Of a stretch of 64,000 bases of DNA, positions 17,720 to 26,710 are shown piece after piece (position 1 is the stretch's first letter; every line of letters starts with the position of its first letter). The position numbers and the translations under genes are program-made. The notes beneath the pieces are model-generated. The model made no database searches, was not told the DNA's origin, and was given only the letters and a program-made list of their open reading frames with translations. The stretch lies in assembly GCF_006716065.1 (NCBI RefSeq), contig NZ_VFOL01000001.1, positions 248,001-312,000 on the forward strand, given 5' to 3'. The DNA is from Salinispora arenicola (GTDB lineage: Bacteria > Actinomycetota > Actinomycetes > Mycobacteriales > Micromonosporaceae).

Positions 17720-17749
17720 CTCAGGCCCCCTCGCTGGAGGGGGCCTGAG
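17720..17749 (-). terminator. tRNA-His terminator
   Basis: A perfect 13-bp stem (CTCAGGCCCCCTC with its complement) and a GCTG loop, followed on the minus strand by TCGTTTTGG. It lies 26 bp beyond the tRNA 3' end. Confidence 0.8.
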
Positions 17750-17775
17750 CAGCAGTGGAGGAGATCCACATTCCG

Positions 17776-17849
17776 GGTGACTGATGGGAATTGAACCCAC
17801 GACAACCGGGACCACAACCCGGTGCTCTGCCAACTGAGCTACAGCCACC
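17776..17849 (-). tRNA. tRNA-His (anticodon GTG)
   Basis: The minus strand shows acceptor GTGGCTG paired with CAGTCAC, the anticodon loop TTGTGGT and the T arm GGGTTCAATTCCC. The discriminator is C, as expected to pair with the extra G at -1 (base 17849). CCA is not encoded. Confidence 0.96.
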
Positions 17850-17933
17850 ATCCGCCGCAACGGGTCACCCTTGCGGCGCGCACCCATGATAGCCGCACCC
17901 GGGCCGGCCACGTCCAGCGGGTTCGGCCTGCGA

Positions 17934-18524
17934 CTACAGCTTCGCGGCGATCGCCTTGGCGCTGTCCACGTCCGGTCCCGGCAGCGGCACGAAGAGCGTC
18001 CGGCGGTAGTACTCGAGTTCGCGGATGCTCTCGCGGACGTCGGCCAACGCCCGGTGCGCGAGGCCCTTCTGCGGCTGGCTGAAGTACACCCGGGGATACC
18101 AGCGCCGACAGAGTTCCTTGATCGAGGAGACGTCGATCATCCGGTAGTGCAGGTGGTTGTCCAGCCGGGGCATGTCCCGGGCGATGAACCCACGATCGGT
18201 GGCGATCGAGTTGCCGCAGAGCGGGGCGGTACGCGGATCCTTCACGTGGCTGGTGACGTAGTCGAGGATCAGGTCCTCGGCCTCGGCGAGCCCGACCGTG
18301 GAGCGGCGGACTTCCTCGGTGAGTCCGGACTTGGCGTGCATCGTCGCCACGATCTCGGGCATCTTGTCCAGCGCCGCCTCGTCGGCGTGGATCACCACGT
18401 CGACACCTTCGCCGAGCACGTTGAGATCTGGGTCGGTGACGAGCGCGGCGACTTCGATCAGCTTGTCACTGCCGAGATCCAGGCCGGTCATTTCACAGTC
18501 GATCCAGACGAGTAGATCTGCCAC
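17934..18524 (-). CDS. orn: Oligoribonuclease
   Basis: 3'-5' exoribonuclease that degrades 2-5-nt RNAs and pGpG. 196 residues from GTG at 18524. DEDDh motifs: Asp9 and Glu11 in WIDCEMTG, Asp in [11 protein letters not shown], and His/Asp in [11 protein letters not shown]. The start was chosen because TAGGCT at 18536-18531 is exactly six bases upstream, making a leaderless transcript that begins [14 protein letters not shown], the normal family start. A GTG two codons earlier would lie inside that spacer. Confidence 0.96.
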   Translation of the reverse strand: MADLLVWIDCEMTGLDLGSDKLIEVAALVTDPDLNVLGEGVDVVIHADEAALDKMPEIVATMHAKSGLTEEVRRSTVGLAEAEDLILDYVTSHVKDPRTAPLCGNSIATDRGFIARDMPRLDNHLHYRMIDVSSIKELCRRWYPRVYFSQPQKGLAHRALADVRESIRELEYYRRTLFVPLPGPDVDSAKAIAAKL

Positions 18525-18598
18525 CGGCACAGCCTACGCGCAGCCCAGCGGCCCGCGCGCCGTGCACCTCTCGGTGGTGGGACCGCTAGTGTTCTCTC

Positions 18599-19858
18599 GT
18601 GCCAGCCGAACCCGTCACACCTCCCGTCGTGGTCGAGGACGACCACGGCGGCAGGGCGGCGCGTCGGATCATCACCGTGCTGGCTCTGGTCGCCGTGCTG
18701 CCCGCGCTCTACCTGCCGGGGCGGGTGCACGACTTCTTCGACCTGAAGATCTACATGCGGGCGATGGACTGGTGGGCCGCGGGCAACCCGCTCTACGACT
18801 ACGCCCAGTTGGACCGGGTGCAGGGCACGCTGTACTTCACCTACCCCCCGTTCGGCGCGCTGCTGCTGTCGCCGTTCGCGCTGCTGCGGCTGGGCGTCAC
18901 CGTGACGGTCTTCACGCTGCTGACCGTGCTGGCGGTGGTGGTGACCACCCGGTGGCTGGTCGATCCGGTGATCGCCCGGCACCACCTGCCCCGGATCTTC
19001 ACCCTCACCGTGGCGGTGCTGTTCGTACTCGCCGTGGAGAGCACCCGCGAGACCATCACCTTCGGGCAGATCAACATGCTGTTGGTGGTGCTGATCCTGG
19101 CTGACCTGCTGTTCGCCGTACCACGGAACGGGCGTTGGGCCGGGGTGGGTGTCGGGCTGGCAACAGCGCTCAAGCTGTACCCGGGCATCTTCATCGTCTA
19201 TCTGCTGGCCTGTCGGCGGTGGCGGGCGGCAGCGACGGCGAGCGCGACGGCGGTGGGCGCGACCCTGCTCGCCGCGGCCGTGGTGCCCCGCGACTCGTGG
19301 CGTTACTGGACGCACGAGTTATGGGCCACCGACCGGGTCGGCCGCACCGACTACACCGGCAACCAGTCGCTGCTGGGGCTGCTCAACCGCCTCACCGCGC
19401 CACAGGAGCCGGACCGGCTGCTGTGGCTCGCACTGGCCGGGATGGTCGCCGGCTACGGGCTGTGGCGGGCGACGCGGGCGGCCCGCGCCGGCGACGCGCT
19501 CACCGGCCTCACCCTCACCGGCCTGGTCGGCTCGCTCATCAGCCCGATCACCTGGACCCATCACATCTACTGGTTCGTGCCGGCCATTGTGGTCCTGGTC
19601 GACGCGGCGCTCGCCGCCGGGCCCGGCGCGGACCGCCGCTGGCTGGGGCTGCTCGCCGTCGGCGCGACGATGGTCATCGTGTACGGGGTGGTGTCGTTCC
19701 AGGACTGGGGTACCGCCCAGGTGCCCACCGACACGGTCGTCGAGTTCGTGCTGCGCAACGCGTACGTGCTGCTGGGGCTGGTGCTGCTGGCCGCTCTGCC
19801 GATCCGTCACAGATCGAATCAACCGGACACTCTTCCCGAGATGCCAACAAGACGCTAA
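18599..19858 (+). CDS. GT87-family membrane mannosyltransferase (DUF2029)
   Basis: 419 residues with about ten membrane segments. Family features are the loop FDLKIYMRAMDWWAAGNPLYDY with the likely catalytic aspartate, LYFTYPPFGALL, FGQINMLL and ALKLYPGIF. GT87 enzymes use polyprenyl-phosphomannose to add alpha-1,2 mannose to lipoglycans (PimE/Rv2181 type). Start GTG at 18599 lies six bases after TAGTGT, so it is probably leaderless. It is divergent from orn, with only 74 bp between. Confidence 0.88.
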   Translation: MPAEPVTPPVVVEDDHGGRAARRIITVLALVAVLPALYLPGRVHDFFDLKIYMRAMDWWAAGNPLYDYAQLDRVQGTLYFTYPPFGALLLSPFALLRLGVTVTVFTLLTVLAVVVTTRWLVDPVIARHHLPRIFTLTVAVLFVLAVESTRETITFGQINMLLVVLILADLLFAVPRNGRWAGVGVGLATALKLYPGIFIVYLLACRRWRAAATASATAVGATLLAAAVVPRDSWRYWTHELWATDRVGRTDYTGNQSLLGLLNRLTAPQEPDRLLWLALAGMVAGYGLWRATRAARAGDALTGLTLTGLVGSLISPITWTHHIYWFVPAIVVLVDAALAAGPGADRRWLGLLAVGATMVIVYGVVSFQDWGTAQVPTDTVVEFVLRNAYVLLGLVLLAALPIRHRSNQPDTLPEMPTRR

Positions 19859-19911
19859 TCTGGTTCTAAACGAGAATAAGAGACGTTTCAGTAGCACCGA
19901 TCCCCCGGTGC

Positions 19912-19948
19912 GGACGGCCCTCCGTGTCGGCAGCACGGAGGGCCGTCC
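19912..19948. terminator. Bidirectional terminator hairpin
   Basis: A perfect 15-bp stem (19912-19926 with 19934-19948) and a 7-nt loop between the converging GT87 and small membrane-protein genes. Confidence 0.75.
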
Positions 19949-19973
19949 TCGTCCGCACCCGCCCCGCCCCGCT

Positions 19974-20540
19974 TCACCTCGTCGAGTCGACCGGAGCGGA
20001 GGGCCGCAGCCGCCGTACCGACGGACGGCCAGGATTCGGCGGTGCGTCGGTTTCCGCCGCCTCGCGGAACGGCCAGGACAGATCGTTCTCGGTGACGCGC
20101 TGGTTCCCGGCGGAAACGGGCGTTCGTGGCCCGGCCGGGCGGGGCATCGGGCGGGGTCGTTCGACCGGAGCGCCGACCGACACGAGCTGCCGGGACGACG
20201 GGACGACGCGACCCCGATCCTGGCCGACGGGCACACCGAGGCCGTTGAGCGAGGTCACCCCCAGCCGGCCGGCGAGGACGGGCACCTGGTCCGGCTCGAC
20301 CACGAAGACCACCTCACGGGGCCGGACCGGCCGCAGCAGCAGGGCCAGGGCCGCCGACACCAGCAGCATCCCGCTGACCAGCAGGCCGGCCGTGACCGGC
20401 GCCACCCAGTCGGCCCGCAGCTCAGCGCGCAGGTCGAGGGTCAGGTCGGCACCGAGCGCGGCCCCACCGAGCAGCACCGGAATCCCGGTGACCAACAAGA
20501 GCACCCCGGCGACCATCTGCACGATACGCACTGATTCCAC
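19974..20540 (-). CDS. Hypothetical two-helix membrane protein
   Basis: 188 residues. Two hydrophobic segments (about 9-29 and 48-70) enclose a short acidic loop (DLTLDLRAELRADW). The rest is a cytoplasmic Pro/Arg-rich tail. No family recognised. It follows ycnI on the same strand after 175 bp and may be expressed separately. Start GTG at 20540. Confidence 0.6.
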   Translation of the reverse strand: MESVRIVQMVAGVLLLVTGIPVLLGGAALGADLTLDLRAELRADWVAPVTAGLLVSGMLLVSAALALLLRPVRPREVVFVVEPDQVPVLAGRLGVTSLNGLGVPVGQDRGRVVPSSRQLVSVGAPVERPRPMPRPAGPRTPVSAGNQRVTENDLSWPFREAAETDAPPNPGRPSVRRLRPSAPVDSTR

Positions 20541-20674
20541 CCCTCTGCGTAGCCGGACACTCGGCCGACCTTACCGACACAAGCCGCCCGATCAGGGGAT
20601 ATCCACGGCCATCGCCGAGAAAGGCACCGGCCCGCCGGACAATCCGACGGGCCGGGTCATACCGGATGGCCCAA

Positions 20675-20720
20675 CCAGACGAGGTCAGACCAGACAGGGG
20701 CCAGACCAGAAAGGGTCAGA
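20675..20720. repeat. Short degenerate tandem repeat, about three 15-16-bp units
   Basis: Units begin CCAGACGAGGTCAGA, CCAGACAGGGGCCAGA and CCAGAAAGGGTCAGA. The array touches the stop codon of the ycnI gene. Confidence 0.6.
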
Positions 20721-21438
20721 CCTTCGCTGTGGGCTCCCGCCGGGACCGGGTGAAGGCCAGCCCACCAAGCACCAGGCCACCCAGGCCAGCGACCAGGCCG
20801 GCGACGCCGAGACCGATGGCCAGCCCGCCACCCGCCTCCTGCCCGTCGTCCGCAACCCGCGCCTCGCCCTCCGTCGCCGGATCCGCCGAGGCGGCGACGG
20901 CCACCAGTTCCAGTACCGGGGCCGGCTGCTCCGGTTCGACGCCGTCGGCTGTCGGCTCGTCGATCCACCGCACGATCGTGCCGTCCGAGTACGTCTGCAG
21001 CGACTTGAAAACCATCGTGTCGACCGTGGGCAGCGGCCCCACCGAGACCGGGAACTCCTGGAACGTGCCCGGCGCGATGGCGGCCTCGGGCTCGGCCGTC
21101 CAGGTGACCTTCGACACCGCCTCGCTGAGCTGGCTACCGTGCACCTCCACCGGCTCGTCGAGCGTGCGCTTCTCCACCACCGCCGTCCAGCCCGGGACCA
21201 GCATCGTCGAGACCGATCCGAGTGGGGCGTTCTCCGGCAGGAAAATCTCGACCTTGGTGGTCGACTCGGTGTCACTCTCGTTCGGCACCCGGAAGGCAAA
21301 CCGGCCGTAGCCGCCCTGCGTCGCCTCCTTCGGGTCGACCGTGATGTGCGCCGACGCGGGCCCGGCGGAGCCGAACACGGCGGCGACGACAGCGCCGAGC
21401 GCAAGGGTGGCGGTGGCGGTGCGCCGGAGACGGATCAT
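20716..21438 (-). CDS. ycnI: YcnI-type copper-binding membrane protein (DUF1775)
   Basis: 240 residues. Signal peptide to PASA at about 30, so the mature protein would start with His31 in HITVDPKEATQGGYGRF. That histidine and a nearby glutamate form the copper site in Bacillus YcnI. WTAVVEK and TFQEFPVSVGP are family patterns. A C-terminal membrane helix (GLAIGLGVAGLVAGLGGLVLGGLAF) ends in a basic tail. It is 14 bp downstream of the CopC-CopD gene and forms a copper-handling operon with it. Confidence 0.92.
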   Translation of the reverse strand: MIRLRRTATATLALGAVVAAVFGSAGPASAHITVDPKEATQGGYGRFAFRVPNESDTESTTKVEIFLPENAPLGSVSTMLVPGWTAVVEKRTLDEPVEVHGSQLSEAVSKVTWTAEPEAAIAPGTFQEFPVSVGPLPTVDTMVFKSLQTYSDGTIVRWIDEPTADGVEPEQPAPVLELVAVAASADPATEGEARVADDGQEAGGGLAIGLGVAGLVAGLGGLVLGGLAFTRSRREPTAKV

Positions 21439-21452
21439 GGAATGGAACCTTC

Positions 21453-23108
21453 CTAGCTGACTGCCACGGTGGTGGCCACCGTGGCCTGGTCGATCTCGGA
21501 TATGCGGACGGTCACCCGCAGCTGCCAGTCCCCGGGCGCGGGCAGGTTGATCTCACCGGTCGCGTGATTGTCGGTCAGTGGCAGCAACGGCACCTCGATG
21601 GGTTCGATTCCCGCGCCCGGCAGCGCGACGGTGGCCCGCCACTCCACCACCGGCTGGGGTCGGTTCTCCGGGGTGTACGCGTAGAAGTGGACCGAGTTGT
21701 TGCCCCGCCTGGCCGGGTCCACCTCGACCTGCAAGGAGTACAACGAACTGGTCAGGGTCGTCGAGAAGTAGCCGCGGTCGGACTGAGCCGTGTCGGCGAC
21801 GGCGGTCCGCGCCGGGGTGGTCTGCACCAGCGCCGCCGTCAACCCGAGCACCACCGCGGTGATGGCCAGCTCGACCAGGATCGCCCGCCGCACCGGCGCC
21901 GGCCGTTCGGCTGCGGTACGCCGGCGCACCAGTGTCCGCGAGTACGCGGCCACGGCGAGCACCAACGCGAAGAGCCCGATCTTGCCGAGCAGCAGCCGCC
22001 CGTACGGGGTGTTGAGGAGGGCATCCAGGCTGGCCACCTCGATCAACGCCTGGACGATGCCGGAGACCAGCAGCACGGAGACGGACAGCGCCGCCCAGCG
22101 GGACCAGATCGGCAGAATCGCGGTCAACTCCCGCTCGTCGGCCTGGCGCAGCAGGAAGCCGGCGAGCATCACCAGGCCGCCGAGCCACACCGCCATGCTG
22201 CCCAGGTGCACCGCGTCGATCGCGACCGAGACCACGGGGGCCGGGGAAACGGCTGGATGCCCCGACAGCGGCCAGGTCAGCAGGGCCGCGGCGGCCATGA
22301 CGGTCAGGATCACCACATCGGTCCGGCCGGCCGGACCGGCCAGCACGGGCCGGAGTACGAACGCCGCCGCCGCGAGCAGGCCCAGCCGGACCAGGTGCGC
22401 AGCGCCGAAGGCGCTGCCCAACACCGTGCTGACGCCCACACCGGTGACGTCGAGAACGCCCCCACCGTTGGTGTAGGGCACCTGGAGCCAGCCCGTCGCC
22501 AGCGTGGCCAACGCCAGTAGACCCAAACCGGTCCACGCGAGGCGGGCCGGGCCCCGGCGGGACAGCCGTCGGGGCCAGAGCGCCGCGAGGGCCAGCACCG
22601 GCCCGACCAGCAGCAACAGGCCGATGTAGCCCAGGTACTTGGCGACCTTGATCCCGACGCTGACCACCGGGTCGGCCCGACTGTCGCTGCCGGTGTCGAC
22701 CGGGGGTGTCGACGGGGCCCCGACGGAGTAGGTGAACGCACCGGAGACCGGATGACTGTCGGCCGAGATCACTCGGAAACTGACCAGGTAGGTGCCGCGG
22801 CCGGCATCCGGGTCGACCGGGATCGCGACGACGGTGCCATCGAAGCTGGGCTCGCCCCGGTCGGCCCGCGACCCGTCTGGCGCGATCACCCGGGTCTTGC
22901 CGGGCACCTTGCGGACCGACTCACTGAACGTGAGAACCACCTCGGTGGGCGCTGCCGGCACCACCGCCGAGGAGGCCGGGCTGCTGCTCACCAGCACCGC
23001 ATGGGCACTGGCGGGGCCGGCCGGGACGACCAGCAGGGCAACGAGGGCGATCAGGAGGCCACCGGCGGCGGTGAGCCGGGCGGTCCAACGGCGGAGGGCG
23101 ACAGTCAT
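21453..23108 (-). CDS. CopC-CopD fusion, copper binding and transport
   Basis: 551 residues from ATG at 23108 (an ATG at 23117 is also possible). The signal peptide ends PASA, so the mature CopC domain begins with His36 (HAVLVSSSPASS), the usual copper ligand. The CopC beta-sandwich runs to SGAFTYSVG with a second ligand region in ADSHPVSGAF. Eight or more CopD membrane helices follow (VSVGIKVAKYLGYIGLLLLVGPVL onward, with AIDAVHLGSMAVWLGGLVML). The last 120 residues form a soluble beta domain. Expected to bind periplasmic copper and carry it across the membrane. First gene of the operon with ycnI. Confidence 0.93.
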   Translation of the reverse strand: MTVALRRWTARLTAAGGLLIALVALLVVPAGPASAHAVLVSSSPASSAVVPAAPTEVVLTFSESVRKVPGKTRVIAPDGSRADRGEPSFDGTVVAIPVDPDAGRGTYLVSFRVISADSHPVSGAFTYSVGAPSTPPVDTGSDSRADPVVSVGIKVAKYLGYIGLLLLVGPVLALAALWPRRLSRRGPARLAWTGLGLLALATLATGWLQVPYTNGGGVLDVTGVGVSTVLGSAFGAAHLVRLGLLAAAAFVLRPVLAGPAGRTDVVILTVMAAAALLTWPLSGHPAVSPAPVVSVAIDAVHLGSMAVWLGGLVMLAGFLLRQADERELTAILPIWSRWAALSVSVLLVSGIVQALIEVASLDALLNTPYGRLLLGKIGLFALVLAVAAYSRTLVRRRTAAERPAPVRRAILVELAITAVVLGLTAALVQTTPARTAVADTAQSDRGYFSTTLTSSLYSLQVEVDPARRGNNSVHFYAYTPENRPQPVVEWRATVALPGAGIEPIEVPLLPLTDNHATGEINLPAPGDWQLRVTVRISEIDQATVATTVAVS

Positions 23109-23306
23109 GCCGGTCATGCTCGCCCAGAAGGCTCCGCGATGCCCAACCGGTCCTGGCCGACGGGAAACCCACGACCGGGCCGTTCGTCGTCGCAGCTCAT
23201 GGGTGTGTAGTCGGACACCGCCCGACAAAAGTTCCCGGCGTGGCGAAGGCCATCAAGGGTCGAAGGCCCCTACCCGCGCAGGTCGCTCCGCGTAGCCTGG
23301 ACTGTC

Positions 23307-23492
23307 GTGATCCCGACCCCGCGCGACACCGAATTCGCTGGTCCCGCCGTCGGCGGGACGGTTCGGCCCGCCTGCACCATCGACGGGATCCGCACCGCCC
23401 CCGGCGGGGATCCGGCCCGCGCCGTCCGGTCCGGGGTGGCCCGCCCCCTCGCCACCCCGGTTGACGCACTCGACCTGACATGGACCGGCTGA
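23307..23492 (+). CDS. Possible 61-residue leaderless protein
   Basis: GTG at 23307 lies eight bases after TAGCCT, close to the leaderless spacing seen at other genes here. The frame ends 32 bp before the mauE-like start. The product is Gly/Ala/Pro-rich with no motif and no membrane segment. It may be a real small gene or only an untranslated leader. Confidence 0.3.
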   Translation: MIPTPRDTEFAGPAVGGTVRPACTIDGIRTAPGGDPARAVRSGVARPLATPVDALDLTWTG

Positions 23493-23524
23493 GGCGGGAA
23501 CTTGCCAGGACCGAGGAGCGACAA

Positions 23525-24049
23525 ATGAGCGTGACCCAATCGAGCAGCCGCTTCGCCCGCTGGCCGATCGTCCGCCCCTGGATCGGCCTCGCCGCCCGAC
23601 TCGGCCTGGCCGCGGTGTGGCTCGTCGCCGGCGCCTCCAAGGTCGAGGACCTGGCCGCCTCCGGGCGGGCGGTCAACGCGTACCAGATCTTCCCGTACGA
23701 CGTGGCGGCCGTGATCGGTGCCGCGTTGCCCTTCATCGAGCTGACGCTGGGCGTACTCGTGCTGCTCGGGTTGGCAACGCGACTGACCGCCGGGGTGTCC
23801 GTGGCGCTGCTGGTGGTCTTCATCGCCGGCATCATCTCGGCCTGGACGCGCGGGCTGGCCATCGACTGCGGCTGTTTCGGCATCGGCGGCGAACTGGCCG
23901 ACGGGCAGACCCCGAGCTACCTCCCGGAGATCCTCCGGGACCTGGGATTCCTGGCACTGGCCGGGTTCCTGTTGATTTGGCCCCGCACCCCGTTCTCGGT
24001 GGACGGCTGGTTGACGGGCGAACCCGTCGTGGAGGACGAGGATGAGTAG
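23525..24049 (+). CDS. MauE/DoxX-type membrane protein
   Basis: 174 residues with four membrane helices. The conserved IDCGCFG (Cys115 and Cys117) in a loop is the MauE family thiol pair, suggested to feed electrons to a periplasmic thiol-disulfide protein. Start ATG at 23525 has GAGGAG six bases upstream. The stop lies inside the next gene (8-base overlap), so it is co-translated with the DsbA-like partner. Together they replace a DsbB/DsbA or VKOR system. Confidence 0.88.
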   Translation: MSVTQSSSRFARWPIVRPWIGLAARLGLAAVWLVAGASKVEDLAASGRAVNAYQIFPYDVAAVIGAALPFIELTLGVLVLLGLATRLTAGVSVALLVVFIAGIISAWTRGLAIDCGCFGIGGELADGQTPSYLPEILRDLGFLALAGFLLIWPRTPFSVDGWLTGEPVVEDEDE

Positions 24050-24755
24050 TCGAAAGGGACGCAAGGACGCCGCCCGGGTAGTCCGGGAGCAGCTGGCCCA
24101 GGAGCGGCGACGGAAACGGACGCTGTGGGTGTCGGTGGCCGCGGTGTTCGTGCTGGTGATCGCCGGCTTCACCGGCTGGGCCGTCTTCTCCGAGCAACGC
24201 TCCGACGAGTTCACCCCGCCGCCGGGCGCCGACGACACCGGCACCGGCATCGTGTTCGGCTCCGGACCGGTCACCATCGACCTGTACGAGGACTACCTCT
24301 GCCCCGCCTGCAAACAGTTCCAGGAAGTCAGCGGCGAGACCATTGACCAGCTCGCGGACGAGGGCAAGGCGCGGGTGGTGTTCCACCCGGTGGCCTACCT
24401 GAACCGCTTCTCCACCACCGAGTACTCGACCCGCGCATCCGCCGCCACCGGCTGCGCCTCGGCCGGCGGGAAGTTCCGCGAGTTCAGCGAGGCGCTGTTC
24501 GTGCAGCAGCCACCCGAGAACGGCGCCCAGCTCAGCAACGACCAGCTGATCGACATCGGGGCCGCGGCCGGGCTCGACCGGGACACCTTCGGCACGTGTG
24601 TCCGGGACGGCACGTACCTGTCCTGGACCGAACACGTGACCGAGCAGGCCAGTCGATCGGAGATCACCGGCACGCCGACCATCCTGGTCAACGGGGAGCA
24701 GGTCAACAACTGGTCACCGGAGAGCATCCGGGCCGCCGTGGAGGCCGCTGGTTGA
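24042..24755 (+). CDS. Membrane-anchored DsbA-like thioredoxin
   Basis: 237 residues. A basic N-terminus and one membrane helix (about 28-49) anchor an extracytoplasmic thioredoxin-fold domain. The redox motif is CPAC at 87-90 in EDYLCPACKQF, and the cis-proline loop is TGTPTILVNGE near 205. It belongs to the Thioredoxin_4/DsbA family and likely oxidises exported proteins. Two further cysteines (TGCASA and GTCVRD) may form a structural pair. It overlaps the MauE-like gene that probably recycles it. Confidence 0.9.
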   Translation: MSSRKGRKDAARVVREQLAQERRRKRTLWVSVAAVFVLVIAGFTGWAVFSEQRSDEFTPPPGADDTGTGIVFGSGPVTIDLYEDYLCPACKQFQEVSGETIDQLADEGKARVVFHPVAYLNRFSTTEYSTRASAATGCASAGGKFREFSEALFVQQPPENGAQLSNDQLIDIGAAAGLDRDTFGTCVRDGTYLSWTEHVTEQASRSEITGTPTILVNGEQVNNWSPESIRAAVEAAG

Positions 24756-24767
24756 TCCGGGCCCGGG

Positions 24768-25541
24768 TCAACGGGGAGTGGGACGGGGCGTGAACCCGTA
24801 GGGCAGTTCGAGGCGGTGCCGGGCGAGCAGCGCCTCGTCTGCCAGCACCTCCCCGGTGCGATCGTCGGCGACAACCCGGCCGGCGTCCAGGATGACCGAA
24901 CGTTCGCACAGTTCCAGCGCGTACGGCAGATCATGGGTGACCATCAACAGGGTCACCGGCAGCGCCCGCAGGATGTCGGCGAGTTCGCGGCGGGCCGCTG
25001 GATCGAGGTTGGAGGACGGCTCGTCGAGTACCAGGATCTCCGGGTGCATGGCGAGCACGGTCGCCACCGCCACCCGGCGACGCTGACCGAACGACAGGTG
25101 GTGCGGGGCGCGGTCGCGGTGCTCGCTCATGCCGACCGCGGCGAGCGCCTCGTCCACTCGGGATGTCAGCTCCGCGCCGCGCAGCCCCAGGTTGGCCGGG
25201 CCGAACGCCACATCCTCGGCGACGGTGGGCAGGAAGAGCTGGTCGTCCGGGTCCTGGAAGACGATGCCCACCCGCCGGCGCACCTCGGCCAGAGTCGACC
25301 GGTCCGGGCGAACGGTCAGCCCGCCGACGGTCACGCTCCCCGCGGTGGGGGTGAGGATGCCGTTGAGGTGCAGCACCAGGGTGGTCTTCCCGGCGCCGTT
25401 CGGCCCGAGCAGCGCCACCCGGTCGCCGCGGGGCACGGTCAGGTCCACGCCGCGCAGCGCCTCGTGCCCGTCCGGGTACGCGTACCGCACGCCGCGCACG
25501 TCGAGGCTGGGGGACGTCGGCGGCGGCACGTCCCCGATCAT
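24768..25541 (-). CDS. cbiO: ECF cobalt/nickel transporter ATPase
   Basis: 257 residues from ATG at 25541, which overlaps the cbiQ stop as ATGA. Walker A GPNGAGKTT is at 46-54, the Q-loop in FQDPDDQLF at about 96, signature LSFGQ at 149-153 and Walker B ILVLDEP at 169-175. It energises metal uptake with CbiQ. A longer in-frame N-terminal extension is overlap with cbiQ, not coding. It is last in the cbiM-N-Q-O operon. Confidence 0.95.
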   Translation of the reverse strand: MIGDVPPPTSPSLDVRGVRYAYPDGHEALRGVDLTVPRGDRVALLGPNGAGKTTLVLHLNGILTPTAGSVTVGGLTVRPDRSTLAEVRRRVGIVFQDPDDQLFLPTVAEDVAFGPANLGLRGAELTSRVDEALAAVGMSEHRDRAPHHLSFGQRRRVAVATVLAMHPEILVLDEPSSNLDPAARRELADILRALPVTLLMVTHDLPYALELCERSVILDAGRVVADDRTGEVLADEALLARHRLELPYGFTPRPTPR

Positions 25542-26308
25542 GTCAGGACCAAGGCCGTGGCGGCGACGCCGGCCGCCACCGCCGGGACGCTCGACGCGAG
25601 CAGCCACTGCCCGGGTGTCGCCGTGTCCGCGCCCTGCCGCACCGAGGGCATCCGCCCGGTGTAGCCGCGCGCCAGCATCGCCAGGTACACCCGCTCCCCC
25701 CGCTCGTAGGCGCGCAGGAACAGGGCGCCGACTCCGGTCGCGAAGCCCCGTAACTGCCACACGAAGCGCGGGTCGTCGCCCCGGGACAGGCGGGCCACCC
25801 GCATCCGCCGGGCCTCACCGACCAGCACCTCCAGGTAGCGCAGCATGAACGCGGCGATCTGGGTGAGCACCTGCGGGCAGCGCAGCCGGTCCAACCCGAC
25901 GATCAGGTCCCGGGTCGTGGTGGTCGCGGCCAGTAGCAGTGACGCGAGGACACCCAGGGTGCCCTTGGCGAGGATGTTCCACGCCCCGTACAGCCCGTCG
26001 ACGGACAGGGACAGGCCGACGACGTCCACCCGCTCGCCCACACCCAGGAGCGGCAGGGCGAAGGCGAACAGCACGAACGGCAGCTCGATCAGCGACCGGC
26101 GCAGCAGCCAACCGGGCCCGACCCGGGCCACCGCGGCGACCACCGCGACCAGCGCGGCGTAGCCACCGAAGGCCCAGAACGCCTCCCTGGGGGTGGCGAC
26201 CACGGCGAGGGTGAAGGCCACCATCGCCGCGATCTTCACCTCGGGCGGCAGCCTGTGCACGGGCGAGTCGGACTCGTGGTACAGCAGCTGGCTGTGCCCG
26301 GCACCCAC
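25538..26308 (-). CDS. cbiQ: ECF transporter T component
   Basis: 256 residues with about five membrane helices. The two coupling signatures of T proteins are present as arginine-rich Ala-Arg-Gly type motifs (GEARRMRVARLSRG and YLAMLARGYTGRMP). Couples CbiO ATP hydrolysis to movement of the substrate-binding CbiM. It begins 9 bp after cbiN. Confidence 0.93.
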   Translation of the reverse strand: MGAGHSQLLYHESDSPVHRLPPEVKIAAMVAFTLAVVATPREAFWAFGGYAALVAVVAAVARVGPGWLLRRSLIELPFVLFAFALPLLGVGERVDVVGLSLSVDGLYGAWNILAKGTLGVLASLLLAATTTTRDLIVGLDRLRCPQVLTQIAAFMLRYLEVLVGEARRMRVARLSRGDDPRFVWQLRGFATGVGALFLRAYERGERVYLAMLARGYTGRMPSVRQGADTATPGQWLLASSVPAVAAGVAATALVLT

Positions 26309-26317
26309 GGCAGGTCC

Positions 26318-26710
26318 TCAGCTCGCGCGGGGGACGGAGGTCGGCTGCGCCGCCGCGTCCCCGTCCCCGCCGGCGTGCCCAGCACGGCGACGGACCAGCC
26401 AGAACCCGCCGCCGGCGAGGGCAAAGGTCAGCAGGACGCCGACGACGCCGGACAGCCCGGTGGACAGGGTGTCGTCGGCGATCCCGCTGATGCCGTAGTC
26501 GGCCAGCGGGCCACCGATCTCGTGTTCCCTCTCCTGCCCTGCCGGACAGTCGCCGCCGGTGACGGCACCCTCGGCGTCGACGGTGCAGCCCTCTCGCAGC
26601 GCCGACTCCAGCCCGTCCGGGTGAGCCGATGCGAAGCCGCTCACCACGCCGGCCAGCAGTAGGGCCACCAGCAGCCCGCTGACGACGAAGCCCCAGGACC
26701 GTTTCCTCAC
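26318..26710 (-). CDS. cbiN: CbiN-like PDGLE protein of the metal transporter
   Basis: 130 residues with an N-terminal hydrophobic segment, then AHPDGLESALREG, the PDGLE motif of CbiN/NikN-type small subunits, and a second membrane helix near 88-107. Needed with CbiM for metal uptake. GTG at 26710 overlaps the cbiM stop (GTGA). Two cysteines (EGC and GGDC) lie in the external loop. Confidence 0.88.
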   Translation of the reverse strand: MRKRSWGFVVSGLLVALLLAGVVSGFASAHPDGLESALREGCTVDAEGAVTGGDCPAGQEREHEIGGPLADYGISGIADDTLSTGLSGVVGVLLTFALAGGGFWLVRRRAGHAGGDGDAAAQPTSVPRAS

